Assembly: GCF_029504655.1 (NCBI RefSeq)
Contig: NZ_JAQFIL010000001.1
Span: 7,102,001-7,166,000, forward strand
Direction of reading: 5' to 3'
Origin: Catalinimonas alkaloidigena
GTDB lineage: Bacteria; Bacteroidota; Bacteroidia; Cytophagales; Cyclobacteriaceae
Length of the DNA: 64,000 bases
Shown: positions 18,108-27,375 of the stretch, piece by piece
Layout: every line of letters starts with the position of its first letter
Numbering within the stretch: the first letter of the stretch is position 1
Notes under the pieces: model-generated
What the model was told of the DNA's origin: nothing
Databases searched by the model: none
The model's input: only the letters and a program-made list of their open reading frames with translations
Position numbers and translations under genes: made by a program

Positions 18108-20060
18108 CTATGTTACCGATTGGTTGGCATATGCCTTGACGTCTACAATTCTGGCGATAAAGTAAGACTGCCCATTCAGACTAAAATCATCAAGCTTAAT
18201 CTCAGCCTCGAACTCCAGCCCGTCTTTATTTACCAAAGTGTGCTCTGATTGGGTATGAAGGTGTTCTCTTAAATAACTTACGATTTCTCCTTCTCCTACA
18301 TTTTTGAAGAATGCGCTTACATTGATGCCGCTCAGTTGCTGTTCGGTGTAGCCAAACATCTTCTGGGTATTTTTATTAAAGAAGTCTAGTTCACCATTTG
18401 CGCCAATGCTGATGAAAGAAGCAAGCGCAGTATCCAGCACAGCTTTGATACGAGACTCACGTTCTGTCATGCTCCTTTGTTTACGGTTCATCTCTTCCTG
18501 TGTCGCCTGCAGTTCTTCCATATTCTGACGCATCTCCTCTTCCTGAGCACGCATCTGTTCGGTCATCTGTGTAGACTCTTCCAGTAACTGCTGAGTACGA
18601 GAGTTCACCTTGGCAGAAGAAATGGTAGAAGCAATGCTTTCAGCGATTTTTTGTAAAAACTCTATTTCATAATCTTTAAATACCTGGAAAGAAGCGATCT
18701 CAATAGCTCCGTATACTTCCTCATTCACCAAAAGAGGAACAATCAAAATACTGGTAGGGTTGCTATCTCCCAAGCCTGAGGTAATTGCTATATAATTTTC
18801 CGGAACATCAGTGAGGAAAATAGTGTCTTTTTCTTGCCATGACTGTCCTACCAGCCCTTCACCTTTATAAACTTTTTGCTCAACATATTTTTGACGATCC
18901 CAGGCGTAACATGCTTCTAACTTCATATAAGCTTCGTCACCATCGGTATCTTGAACTATGAACATACCTCCCTGATTAGCATTCAGGTATTTAATAAGGT
19001 CCGACAGGATGGTATTGCTCAACTCTTCTACACTATGGTTGTTCTGGCGAAGAATTTCACCAAATTTAGCAGAACCTTCTGTAGCCCAGTTTCTCTTCTT
19101 ATCGTCTTCGGCTACTTTTTGCAGGTTATCACGCATGTTGATCAGGGCATTGCCTAATACATCATGCTCACTAAGCGGACTGAAAGATGCCTGATAATTT
19201 CCTTCTCCTATTTGCTCGGCAAATTCAGAGGTGTCGCGTAGGCCATTCACTAAGATATCTACTGCCTTAGCCATATCACCTACTTCATCATGGTTAACCT
19301 TTTGTTTGTTGTTATCAGTACCTTTTTCTTCCTGAGGAAGTTCGCCTTTGCCTAATCTTTGGATCAGCTCTTTTAAATAATTAATTGGTTTGGTAATGTT
19401 GCGGGTGAGCCAAAATGCTCCTAAAAGACCGATAAGAATAGTAATAGTACACAGGATCAGGATTATGTTACTGAGCTTGTCCGAAGAGGCAATGATGCTG
19501 GCTTGTGCCTGGTCTGCTTCTTCACGCTTCAGTGAACTGATCTTATATAGTTGGTCTTTAAGCTTATTGGTTCTGGGTAATACTTCACTCTCAACAGCTT
19601 CAGTAGCCTGCCACTTAACCATAGCATCTTCGTAGTCTTCAAAAGAAACCAATTGTGACATGATATCTTTCTCTATGTCAATCAACTCTTCAAAACCAAT
19701 GAATACTGAGTCTACAGTTTGACGCTGGACAGTATCCTGCCAGTAAGGAAGGAGTGCCCCTAGCTTATCTTTAAGTTCTGGGTAGCGGAAACTATGCAAA
19801 TCCTTGAGCGCTTCTTTGTCTTCCTGATTGTTTTGAAGGTAAACCCAGTTAGTGACCAGCATTTTGGATTCAGTCACCAAAAGGATAAATTCATCAATTG
19901 CTTTCACTGAGGGATCAATGACTTCTGTGTTTTCATTGATCAGTGTGTTGCTGTTACTGATCGTAATAATACTAACAGCCGCATTAATGGCGAAAATGAC
20001 AATCAGTGAAATAAAACCACCAAAAATTTTACTACCAATTGTGAACTTAGGTTTCTTCAT
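18108..20060 (-). CDS. Membrane sensor with HAMP, GAF and PAS domains, no output domain
   Basis: A 650-residue protein. A first membrane helix (about 12-35), a periplasmic helical four-helix-bundle-like region (about 36-195) and a second helix (about 197-220, ILILCTITILIGLLGAFWL) are followed by HAMP (about 220-290), GAF (about 330-470), a coiled coil rich in E, Q and M (about 480-530) and a terminal PAS domain (about 535-645). The layout resembles a chemoreceptor or histidine kinase sensor half, yet there is no methyl-accepting region, no HisKA/HATPase and no cyclase domain. It probably passes signals by protein contact. A stem-loop terminator follows it, so it appears to be a single-gene unit. 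Confidence 0.85.
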   Translation of the reverse strand: MKKPKFTIGSKIFGGFISLIVIFAINAAVSIITISNSNTLINENTEVIDPSVKAIDEFILLVTESKMLVTNWVYLQNNQEDKEALKDLHSFRYPELKDKLGALLPYWQDTVQRQTVDSVFIGFEELIDIEKDIMSQLVSFEDYEDAMVKWQATEAVESEVLPRTNKLKDQLYKISSLKREEADQAQASIIASSDKLSNIILILCTITILIGLLGAFWLTRNITKPINYLKELIQRLGKGELPQEEKGTDNNKQKVNHDEVGDMAKAVDILVNGLRDTSEFAEQIGEGNYQASFSPLSEHDVLGNALINMRDNLQKVAEDDKKRNWATEGSAKFGEILRQNNHSVEELSNTILSDLIKYLNANQGGMFIVQDTDGDEAYMKLEACYAWDRQKYVEQKVYKGEGLVGQSWQEKDTIFLTDVPENYIAITSGLGDSNPTSILIVPLLVNEEVYGAIEIASFQVFKDYEIEFLQKIAESIASTISSAKVNSRTQQLLEESTQMTEQMRAQEEEMRQNMEELQATQEEMNRKQRSMTERESRIKAVLDTALASFISIGANGELDFFNKNTQKMFGYTEQQLSGINVSAFFKNVGEGEIVSYLREHLHTQSEHTLVNKDGLEFEAEIKLDDFSLNGQSYFIARIVDVKAYANQSVT

Positions 20061-20329
20061 AATGATTACAAATGTATTCTATGCTAATGGCCCGATTTTT
20101 CGGATAAACGGATCAAAACTATGTGATTAGAAAAAGGTATATTAGTAGAGTACAAGTTTTCATCTTTATTGGTGGATATAAAACTTATCTGAAGATGAAA
20201 TATTACAGGGTAATTTCTATGCGCTTTTTGACCTGCCTCCACCAAGTACTATAACTTATTGATTGACAATTTTTTCAGGTCACAAACTGTTATGCTTAAA
20301 CTAGTACTATTACAATCCGTGCTGTTTAT

Positions 20330-20337
20330 TAACTTTG
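20330..20337 (+). promoter_or_regulatory. Candidate -7 promoter element of prfA
   Basis: TAACTTTG matches TAnnTTTG. The predicted transcription start near 20344 leaves about 12 nt before the ATG at 20356 and excludes the upstream TTG at 20335 as the translation start. No clear -33 TTTG box is seen. Confidence 0.4.
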
Positions 20338-20355
20338 TGTTCAAATCCAAAATGT

Positions 20356-21426
20356 ATGATAGACAAATTAGAAGCCATAAAGGACCGTTTTGAAGAAGTG
20401 GGGCAGTTGATTGTGCAGCCTGATGCAATGGCCGACATGAAAAAATACTCTAAGTTGAGCAAGGAGTACAAAGATCTTGAGAAGGTGGTGAAAAAATATA
20501 ACTCCTATCAAGATGTGTTATCCGATCTTAAGAGTGCCAAAGAACTACTTTCTACGGAGAAAGATCCTGATTTCCGGCAAATGGCTAAGGATGAAATAGA
20601 GGCTAAAGAAGATGAGAAAGAAGTGCTTGAGGAAGAACTCAAGCAGATGCTGATTCCTAAAGATCCTAATGATAGTAAGGATATAATACTGGAGATAAGG
20701 GCAGGCACCGGAGGAGACGAAGCTGCTATTTTTGCCGGGGACCTATTCCGTATGTACCAGCGCTATGCCGAGAAGAAAGGCTGGAACCTGACCATACTTG
20801 ACCTGACCGAAGGGTCTTCGGGAGGCTACAAAGAAATTATTAGTACCGTATCGGGTGAAGATGTATATGCTCAGCTTAAGTTTGAATCAGGAGTTCATCG
20901 TGTCCAGAGAGTACCTGCAACTGAAACTCAGGGACGAGTACATACTTCAGCCGCCAGTGTGGCTGTATTACCCGAAATGGAAGATGTAGAAGTAGAGATT
21001 GATATGAATGATGTTCGTAAGGATACTTTCTGCTCCTCAGGTCCCGGTGGACAGTCCGTAAACACCACTTATTCTGCGGTACGCCTTACCCATGAGCCTA
21101 CCGGCCTGGTGGTAACTTGTCAGGATCAGAAATCTCAGATCAAAAACCTGGAAAAGGCTTTGAAGGTACTTCGCTCTCGCCTGTATGAGATAGAACTGGA
21201 AAAACATAATGCGGAGGTAGGGGCTCAGCGTCGCTCTATGGTAAAAAGCGGAGACCGCTCTGATAAAATCCGTACCTACAACTATCCTCAAAGCCGTGTG
21301 ACAGACCATAGAATCAACCATACTGTATATAATTTGCCATCAGTAGTAGATGGCGATCTGGACGATTTTGTTGAAAAACTGAGGATTGCTGATAATACCG
21401 AAAAAATGGAGGAAGGAAAGGCGTAA
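20356..21426 (+). CDS. prfA: Peptide chain release factor 1
   Basis: A 356-residue class I release factor that reads UAA and UAG stop codons and triggers peptide release. The stop-codon recognition segment reads RVPATETQGRVHTSAASVAV, where PAT is the RF1-specific tripeptide (RF2 has SPF). The catalytic GGQ is in SSGPGGQSVN. The length and the N-terminal coiled coil are normal. The start MIDKLEAIKDRF is used; the seven upstream codons are not typical. The beta-helix lipoprotein gene follows after 19 bp. Confidence 0.96.
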   Translation: MIDKLEAIKDRFEEVGQLIVQPDAMADMKKYSKLSKEYKDLEKVVKKYNSYQDVLSDLKSAKELLSTEKDPDFRQMAKDEIEAKEDEKEVLEEELKQMLIPKDPNDSKDIILEIRAGTGGDEAAIFAGDLFRMYQRYAEKKGWNLTILDLTEGSSGGYKEIISTVSGEDVYAQLKFESGVHRVQRVPATETQGRVHTSAASVAVLPEMEDVEVEIDMNDVRKDTFCSSGPGGQSVNTTYSAVRLTHEPTGLVVTCQDQKSQIKNLEKALKVLRSRLYEIELEKHNAEVGAQRRSMVKSGDRSDKIRTYNYPQSRVTDHRINHTVYNLPSVVDGDLDDFVEKLRIADNTEKMEEGKA

Positions 21427-21445
21427 GCCTGAAGAAGCTTAGACC

Positions 21446-22831
21446 ATGGGCTATTTAGTTGATCTTGGGAAGTTGACACTACTGCTGATGCTGATTTTAT
21501 CCCTCTCCTGTACGCCTGAAGAAGAGATAATTTCTACGGATAAGAGGTTAGCATTAGCATTCAGCCAGGATACGGTAAACTTTGATACACTCTTCAGTAC
21601 TCAGAAAAGCATTACACAAAGCCTTCAGATTTACAATCTAGATGATAAGGCGGTACAAACTGATATCCAACTGGCAGGAGGAAATAGTTCAGCCTATTCC
21701 ATATTCATCAATGGTGCAAAAGGCGTAGATTTTAATGATGTTCTCCTCCGGGGAGGAGATAGCTTGCTAGTATTGGTAGAAGCTAACATTGACTCCAGAG
21801 ATGAAGATGCTCCTTTCATCATAGAAGACTCTCTCCTTTTTCTGACCAATGATAATCAGCAGAGCGTAAAATTATTAAGCTGGGGACAAGATGCTTATTT
21901 TATAGATAGCTGGCAGGTTGAAGAGGACCTTATGCTCTCAGCAGTACGACCTTATATAATCAGAGATTCTATTTGGGTGAAAGAAAATGCAAAACTGCAA
22001 ATTCCTGAGGGCGCAAATTTGTACTTTGAAAAAGGAGGAAGTGTATGGGTAGATGGCAGCATAGAAGTCAAAGGTCATGCTGAAAATCCTGTACTTTTTA
22101 CACACGTACGTCAGGATGGTGCTTATGCTAATGGTTCAGGCCAATGGCAGGGCATATTTATGAGCGAAAAAAGCCGGCAATCCGTAATAGATCATGCTAT
22201 TATCCGCAATGCTGAAGTAGGCCTGTTTATCTCCAAGCCTGATGAAGATACAATTCCCGACCTGCTTATTCGTAATACAGTGATTGAAAACATGTCCATC
22301 AACGGAATTCTTGCTATTAACTCAGATATTGATGCTTACAATCTGGTCGTTAATCATTGTATGGTTAATGCTGTGGGAAGCTTTGGGAAAGGATATTACC
22401 GCTATGTACACTGCACTTTTGCTAACGATGCGGTGACTTTTGCCCGTGAAGGAAGCACCGCTTTTTTTGTGGATACGCTACAGGCTGATCCATCCCTTAA
22501 TCAGGATTTTCACCTGGAACTTCGGAATAACATCATTTGGGGAAACATGAAGAACGAGCTAGGTTTTATACTGGCAGAAGAAAGCTCTGAGATAGAGGTA
22601 TCGTTTAATTTGATAAAAGCCGAAGCAGTAGACTTTCCTTTTCCAGAGACCAATATCCTCAATGAAGCTCCTCAGTTTACGGATCCGGCAATATACAAAT
22701 ATGCGTTAGACTCAACGTCTGCGGCCATAGATCAGGGTAAAATTACTTTTGTAAAAGAAGATATAGAGTCAAAAGAAAGAGACGAAAAACCTGATTTAGG
22801 AGCATATGAGTTTGTGAAGCAGGTTGAATAG
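21446..22831 (+). CDS. Predicted beta-helix lipoprotein
   Basis: A 461-residue protein of unknown function. The N-terminus ends its hydrophobic stretch with LILSLSC, a lipobox with Cys 22, so it is probably a lipoprotein of the cell envelope. Residues from about 180 onward show right-handed parallel beta-helix features: short repeated strands such as RPYIIRDSIWVKENAKLQI, SIEVKGHAENPVLFTHV and NAEVGLFIS, and the family-typical ending EKPDLGAYEF. The region before it resembles an immunoglobulin-like choice-of-anchor domain. Related Bacteroidota proteins are annotated only as right-handed beta-helix proteins. It lies between prfA and the yjbQ-like gene, with gaps of 19 and 29 bp. Confidence 0.8.
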   Translation: MGYLVDLGKLTLLLMLILSLSCTPEEEIISTDKRLALAFSQDTVNFDTLFSTQKSITQSLQIYNLDDKAVQTDIQLAGGNSSAYSIFINGAKGVDFNDVLLRGGDSLLVLVEANIDSRDEDAPFIIEDSLLFLTNDNQQSVKLLSWGQDAYFIDSWQVEEDLMLSAVRPYIIRDSIWVKENAKLQIPEGANLYFEKGGSVWVDGSIEVKGHAENPVLFTHVRQDGAYANGSGQWQGIFMSEKSRQSVIDHAIIRNAEVGLFISKPDEDTIPDLLIRNTVIENMSINGILAINSDIDAYNLVVNHCMVNAVGSFGKGYYRYVHCTFANDAVTFAREGSTAFFVDTLQADPSLNQDFHLELRNNIIWGNMKNELGFILAEESSEIEVSFNLIKAEAVDFPFPETNILNEAPQFTDPAIYKYALDSTSAAIDQGKITFVKEDIESKERDEKPDLGAYEFVKQVE

Positions 22832-22860
22832 ATTCTTTCACCAAAACGATTATTTATACT

Positions 22861-23283
22861 ATGCAAATGTTTCAGAAAGAAATAAAACTTCCCTCCTACT
22901 CAAGGGGATTTCATATCATTACGCATCAAATAGAAAGAGAATTTGAAGAAATCAGACATATACAGCAGGGATTGCTCCACGTATTCATTCAGCATACATC
23001 TGCTAGCCTTACGATCAATGAAAATGCTGACCCTACGGTAAGAGAAGATTTTGAGCGCCATATGAATAAAATGGTGCCCGAAAACGCACCCTACTACGAG
23101 CACACACTGGAAGGACCAGACGATATGCCCGCTCATATCAAAAGTTCGCTCATGGGCAGTAGCGTTACTGTTCCTATTACTCGAGGAAGTCTCAACCTGG
23201 GAACCTGGCAGGGAATATATCTTTGTGAGCACCGCAACCGGGGAGGTAACCGCCGGTTGATATTGACAGCGTACGGACATTAA
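22861..23283 (+). CDS. YjbQ/UPF0047 family protein
   Basis: A 140-residue protein of the YjbQ family. The signature HTSASLTINENADPTVREDF and the ending NRGGNRRLILTAYG are present; the histidines and Asp/Asn residues form a metal-like site in known structures. Members show a weak thiamine-phosphate synthase activity, but the physiological role is unclear. It is the last gene of the prfA run and converges on the rhomboid genes. A small dyad (AAGCT-N5-AGCTT) follows directly after the stop, too weak to be called a terminator. Confidence 0.9.
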   Translation: MQMFQKEIKLPSYSRGFHIITHQIEREFEEIRHIQQGLLHVFIQHTSASLTINENADPTVREDFERHMNKMVPENAPYYEHTLEGPDDMPAHIKSSLMGSSVTVPITRGSLNLGTWQGIYLCEHRNRGGNRRLILTAYGH

Positions 23284-23349
23284 AAAAGCTGATTCAGCTT
23301 ATTGCCGAACCAGCTCAATTTGAAATTCTCAATTTGTGACCTGTGCTAT

Positions 23350-24246
23350 CTAATTTTTGCTAGCGTCAAAGAGCTTTTGCTTCTCTTCTTTGGTAAGGCT
23401 ATCGTAACCACTTTCAGAAATCTTATCCAGAATTGCGTCTATTTCCTCCTGTTTGCTCTGGGTATCGGCGGTAGGACGACCGTTGCTTCTCTTCTTCTGC
23501 GCATTGCGATAAGAGACTTTTACCTTAGGCTGTCTTACAAAAAAGCTCTTAATAAATGAGAAGAAAGAGGCAAGCGGTTTACCAAGATCGTTACCACTCT
23601 GAAGCTGCTTGATATAAATGAAGCCTAGTGCTGCTCCTGCCAGGTGAGCCAACTCCCCCCCAGCGTTGGGTCCGGCAGACTGGGCGAAAGAAAGAATGAC
23701 ATAAAAAATGGCAATATACTTGATCCTGACCGGTCCGAGCAAGATAAGCGCGATGGTGTAATTAGGCATAAAAGTAGCAGCTCCTACTACCACCGCATAT
23801 ACCCCTGCTGAAGCTCCTAACATACGAGAGGTGTCTACCGCATCGGCAAAATAAGGCAGGGTGTTATAGATCAGAATGTAAAAGAGCCCCCCGGCTAGTC
23901 CTCCCAATACATATAAATTGACGAACTTCTGGCTCCCCAAAAACTCCATAATCAGGCTGCCAAACCAATAAAGAAAGAGCAGATTGAAAAGAATATGGAA
24001 AAACCCCTCATGGGTAAAGAAGTATGTGATAAGCGTCCAGGGCTTTACAATAAAATTATCCAGTGCTGCTGGCAGCATGAGCTGGCGGAGAATCAGCTCA
24101 TATATTTCTCCGGCACCCGAGAAAGCTAAAATAACTCTGAAAAATATCAGAGCCAGAAATACTACTAAATTTATTACCAGAATCTTCATCAGGCCATTGT
24201 TGGGCCTATTGAAGGCATTTTTAAACTCGTCTAATATACTGTTCAT
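23350..24246 (-). CDS. Rhomboid-family serine protease with C-terminal cytosolic tail
   Basis: A 298-residue intramembrane protease. It has a rhomboid core with FTHEGFFHILFN in loop 1/helix 2, the catalytic Ser in LGASAGVYA and the catalytic His in ELAHLAGAALG. About six helices are visible. A charged C-terminal tail of about 70 residues follows, ending EIDAILDKISESGYDSLTKE plus a short basic stretch. This tail is common on Bacteroidota rhomboids (DUF6576-like). It starts 11 bp after the stop of a second rhomboid gene and is the last gene in the run. Substrates are unknown. Confidence 0.88.
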   Translation of the reverse strand: MNSILDEFKNAFNRPNNGLMKILVINLVVFLALIFFRVILAFSGAGEIYELILRQLMLPAALDNFIVKPWTLITYFFTHEGFFHILFNLLFLYWFGSLIMEFLGSQKFVNLYVLGGLAGGLFYILIYNTLPYFADAVDTSRMLGASAGVYAVVVGAATFMPNYTIALILLGPVRIKYIAIFYVILSFAQSAGPNAGGELAHLAGAALGFIYIKQLQSGNDLGKPLASFFSFIKSFFVRQPKVKVSYRNAQKKRSNGRPTADTQSKQEEIDAILDKISESGYDSLTKEEKQKLFDASKN

Positions 24247-24257
24247 GACAACCTTTG

Positions 24258-25055
24258 CTAATAGAAAGAATTACGTTTTCCTTGCCATACTTTGATGAGT
24301 ATGAAGGCAAATAACATCCCGCCAAGGTGAGCAAAGTGCGCTACATTGTCTCCGGGTACGCGGTCAAATCCTGCCCAAAGCTCGTATAGTCCGTAGAATA
24401 ATACAAAATATTTTGCTTTAATAGGAAAAGGAAAAAATAACAGAAATAATTCAGTGTTAGGAAAAAGTAATCCAAAGGCCATAAGTATGCCAAAAATAGC
24501 GCCCGAGGCGCCTACCATTGGAATATCTGCTTTGCGCTCCAGAATCTGATTGGCCCATTGCTTCCCCTGGTTGATATAGCTGGTGCTATTGGGATTATCA
24601 TAATATTGATCTATAAAATTTTGTACTTCAGGGCTTTGCCAGGCAAACTGTGCATTGTCTCTTACAAAAGTATCAAAGCGTGCAGGAGTAGGCTCTGAAA
24701 CATAAGCTTCCACTGCGTTTTTGAGCTCATTGACTTCATAAAAGTTAATACCCGAATATAGCAAAGCAGCTCCTAGGCCGGTAACCAAATAAAATACCAG
24801 GAAACGTTGACTACCCCAGAAACGCTCCAGCAAAGGCCCAAAGATGAAGAGGGCAAACATATTACCGAAGAGGTGGCCTAAACCACCATGGATAAAAAGA
24901 TGGGTAAAAAACTGATAGGGACGAAAGCTATCAGAGAAAATATAGCGAAGCCCCCCAAACTCTACGAAATTAATAGAAAGAAGAGACTGAGCAATAAAAA
25001 TACCGATGTTGATAATCAACAGGTTTTTAACAATAGGGGTGAGTCTTCCAAACAT
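24258..25055 (-). CDS. Rhomboid-family serine protease
   Basis: A 265-residue intramembrane protease. FTHLFIHGGLGHLFGNMFAL carries the conserved His and Asn that form the oxyanion site; GASGAIFG has the catalytic Ser; VAHFAHLGGM has the catalytic His. A roughly 70-residue soluble loop (about 98-170) is inserted between helices and makes it different from its neighbour. It starts 5 bp after mutL and precedes the second rhomboid by 11 bp. The two proteases are separate paralogs, since only the catalytic motifs and helix layout agree. Confidence 0.9.
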   Translation of the reverse strand: MFGRLTPIVKNLLIINIGIFIAQSLLSINFVEFGGLRYIFSDSFRPYQFFTHLFIHGGLGHLFGNMFALFIFGPLLERFWGSQRFLVFYLVTGLGAALLYSGINFYEVNELKNAVEAYVSEPTPARFDTFVRDNAQFAWQSPEVQNFIDQYYDNPNSTSYINQGKQWANQILERKADIPMVGASGAIFGILMAFGLLFPNTELFLLFFPFPIKAKYFVLFYGLYELWAGFDRVPGDNVAHFAHLGGMLFAFILIKVWQGKRNSFY

Positions 25056-25060
25056 GCGTG

Positions 25061-26944
25061 TTATTTAAAAAAGTCTGAAATCTGGTCAAACTCCAGGATG
25101 TAGTAAGTCTTACGGCCATCCGGAGCATAGTCAGTGTGCAGGCAGCCAAACAGGCGGTCAATGAGCGTTCCCATTTCTGCCGGGTTGAGCTTTTGCCCTC
25201 TTTTGACCGACATACGCCGGGCGATAGAACGTGCTACACTTTCTCGTTTGTTACTGGAAAGGTCGGATTGGAAGGATTTATATTGTTCTATAAGCCCCTC
25301 AAATATTTCTTTTTCGTTTCCACCTTTTATATCAGTAGGTACGCCGTTTATGACGATGGTGTTCTGTCCGAAGATGGTAAAATCAAACCCGAGAGCATGA
25401 ATTTCATCCTGAAGCTCATCTACCAGGGCCATATCTGCTGAATTAAGCACTAGCGTTTGTGGGAAAAGTGACTGCTGTGATACACCTGAGCGGCGCTCCA
25501 GTGCCAACGAATAATGCTCATACAAAATGCGCTCATGCGCAGCCTGCTGGTCAATGATCATTATACCGGATTTAACCTGAATCATGATATAGCACTGGTG
25601 AATCTGAAAAGGTTGCTCACTGGTGCCATGAGTAGTATCATTAAATAATGAAGCCCCACTAGGTATCCGGTTGGCAGCACTCTGAAAAGTCAGAGAGTTT
25701 TCTTCCTCCTCTTTTTTCTCTTCAGTATCATCCTCAAAGTTGAAATAAGAAGAGTGTTGGGGCTGATTGTATAAACTTTCCCACTGGGAAGTATCCGCAC
25801 GCTTAAGGGCAGATTGTTGCTTGAATGCTCTTTGAGCATTATTTTGAGTATTTGGAGAAGGATCAGGCGGAGTACTTCTTTCTCCTCTGGATATGCGGCT
25901 CAGGATACTGAAATGGTTCTCTTCTCTTTCCTGCTCATCCAGTGAAGGAGTAACAAGATTAGTTCCTAACGCTCTTTTTACAGCCGCACGAATAATGGCG
26001 TATACTGTACGCTCGTCGGCCAGCTTAATTTCCGTCTTGGTAGGGTGAACATTGACATCTATTTCTGCCGGATCTATTTCAATAAATAGCGCATAAAAGG
26101 GAAAAGAATCTTCAGGCAGCATAGCCTCATAGGCACTCATTACCGCATGGTTCAGGTAGCTGTTTTTGATAAACCTACGGTTGATAAAGAAAAACTGCTC
26201 TCCGCGGGTTCGCTTGGCATACTCAGGCATACCGATATACCCATAAATTTTGAGTGAGGGCGTTTCTTCCTGGCAGCTCAGAATCTGCTTGCGATAGCTA
26301 TCTCCCAGCAGCTCAGCAATACGACGGCTGAGTTTCCCTTTACCCAGGTCATAAGTGAGCGTGTCGTTGTTGTAAAACTCAAAAGAAATATCCGGCCTTG
26401 CCAGCGCCACCCGGAAAAACTCATCCATGATATGGCGCATTTCTACTGCGTGTGACTTCAAAAAAGTACGTCGGGCAGGAACGTTAAAAAAAAGATTCTT
26501 TACACTGATAGAAGTCCCTGCATCTGCGGTCATAGGTTCACTATCCTTAAACAATGAGCCTTCTACACTAAGACAAGTGCCAAATTCGTACTCCCGCGTG
26601 CGGGTAATCAACTCTACCTGAGCTACTGCTGCTATTGAAGCCAGCGCCTCCCCTCTGAACCCTAAGGTATGAATGGCATAAATATCCTCAGCTCGTCTGA
26701 TTTTGGAAGTGGCATGCCGCTCAAAACTCATACGGGCGTCTGTTTCACTCATACCGGTGCCGTTGTCCTTTACCTGGATAAGGGATTTTCCTCCATCTTT
26801 GACAATCACACAAATATGATCACTGGCCGCGTCTATTGCGTTTTCTAACAACTCCTTGACTACTGACGCTGGCCTCTGCACTACTTCCCCTGCTGCAATC
26901 TGGTTAGCAATGGCATCAGGCAGAAGTTGAATGACATCTGACAT
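25061..26944 (-). CDS. mutL: DNA mismatch repair protein MutL
   Basis: A 627-residue MutL that links MutS to strand incision. The N-terminal GHKL ATPase has ENAIDAASDHI, DNGTGM and GFRGEALASIAAV; the second part of the ATPase region has the VDVNVHPTKTE motif. A variable, acidic linker (about 340-440) is followed by the C-terminal endonuclease/dimer domain with DQQAAHERILYE near residue 462. The canonical DQHA is written DQQA here, a form also met in other Bacteroidota, so this is not evidence of loss. The gene lies 5 bp after the small membrane protein gene and 5 bp before the rhomboid gene. Confidence 0.96.
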   Translation of the reverse strand: MSDVIQLLPDAIANQIAAGEVVQRPASVVKELLENAIDAASDHICVIVKDGGKSLIQVKDNGTGMSETDARMSFERHATSKIRRAEDIYAIHTLGFRGEALASIAAVAQVELITRTREYEFGTCLSVEGSLFKDSEPMTADAGTSISVKNLFFNVPARRTFLKSHAVEMRHIMDEFFRVALARPDISFEFYNNDTLTYDLGKGKLSRRIAELLGDSYRKQILSCQEETPSLKIYGYIGMPEYAKRTRGEQFFFINRRFIKNSYLNHAVMSAYEAMLPEDSFPFYALFIEIDPAEIDVNVHPTKTEIKLADERTVYAIIRAAVKRALGTNLVTPSLDEQEREENHFSILSRISRGERSTPPDPSPNTQNNAQRAFKQQSALKRADTSQWESLYNQPQHSSYFNFEDDTEEKKEEEENSLTFQSAANRIPSGASLFNDTTHGTSEQPFQIHQCYIMIQVKSGIMIIDQQAAHERILYEHYSLALERRSGVSQQSLFPQTLVLNSADMALVDELQDEIHALGFDFTIFGQNTIVINGVPTDIKGGNEKEIFEGLIEQYKSFQSDLSSNKRESVARSIARRMSVKRGQKLNPAEMGTLIDRLFGCLHTDYAPDGRKTYYILEFDQISDFFK

Positions 26945-26949
26945 GTAAG

Positions 26950-27303
26950 CTACCTCCGTTTCGAGTATTTTCTTATTCTGATAAAGAAATAGATTGGAAC
27001 GATAAGCACAAAGATGTAAAAAATATCATTACCATATAATAAATAGCCCCCAATGAATACAATCAAGGAAATAAGAATGATCATTTGTAAAATATTTGCA
27101 TTCTTAGTATAGTTAGCTCTTCTAGAGAATGAGCCGGCAATACCTGAGCTGTAATCAGAGCGTCCTTCTTTACGGACTTGGCTTATTTCTTGCTTAATTC
27201 TGCTAGTACGTTCCTCTATATCTTCTTTTACAGGATCGTAATAGCGTGGTTCAATATTAAATCGCCTATTGTTAGGCAGACGGGTGAGTGTAGGGAATTT
27301 CAT
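26950..27303 (-). CDS. Small two-helix membrane protein, unknown function
   Basis: A 117-residue protein. Residues 1-60 are polar and basic with a predicted helix (KEDIEERTSRIKQEISQVRK); residues about 70-88 and 92-108 are two hydrophobic helices separated by a short turn (GNDIF); a basic tail RKYSKRR ends it, suggesting both ends face the cytoplasm. Homologous short proteins sit next to mutL in other Bacteroidota from memory, but no function is known to me. It starts the tight run with mutL and the two rhomboid genes (5-bp gap to mutL). Confidence 0.75.
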   Translation of the reverse strand: MKFPTLTRLPNNRRFNIEPRYYDPVKEDIEERTSRIKQEISQVRKEGRSDYSSGIAGSFSRRANYTKNANILQMIILISLIVFIGGYLLYGNDIFYIFVLIVPIYFFIRIRKYSKRR

Positions 27304-27375
27304 CTCTGTATTCTTTTGATATGCAGCACTAAATAGGCCAAATATTTGTTAAAATCGCAAACGAAGAACGCCCTT

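Noticed and set aside
20060..20080. CAAATGTA at 20069-20076 as a minus-strand promoter of the HAMP-GAF-PAS gene
   Set aside because: It would start transcription within two bases of the ATG, leaving no leader, and no matching -33 box is present.
25480..25570. DQQA instead of DQHA in the MutL endonuclease motif as a sign of lost nicking activity
   Set aside because: The rest of the motif (AHERILYE) is complete, and the DQQA form occurs in other Bacteroidota MutL from memory, so it is not evidence of loss.
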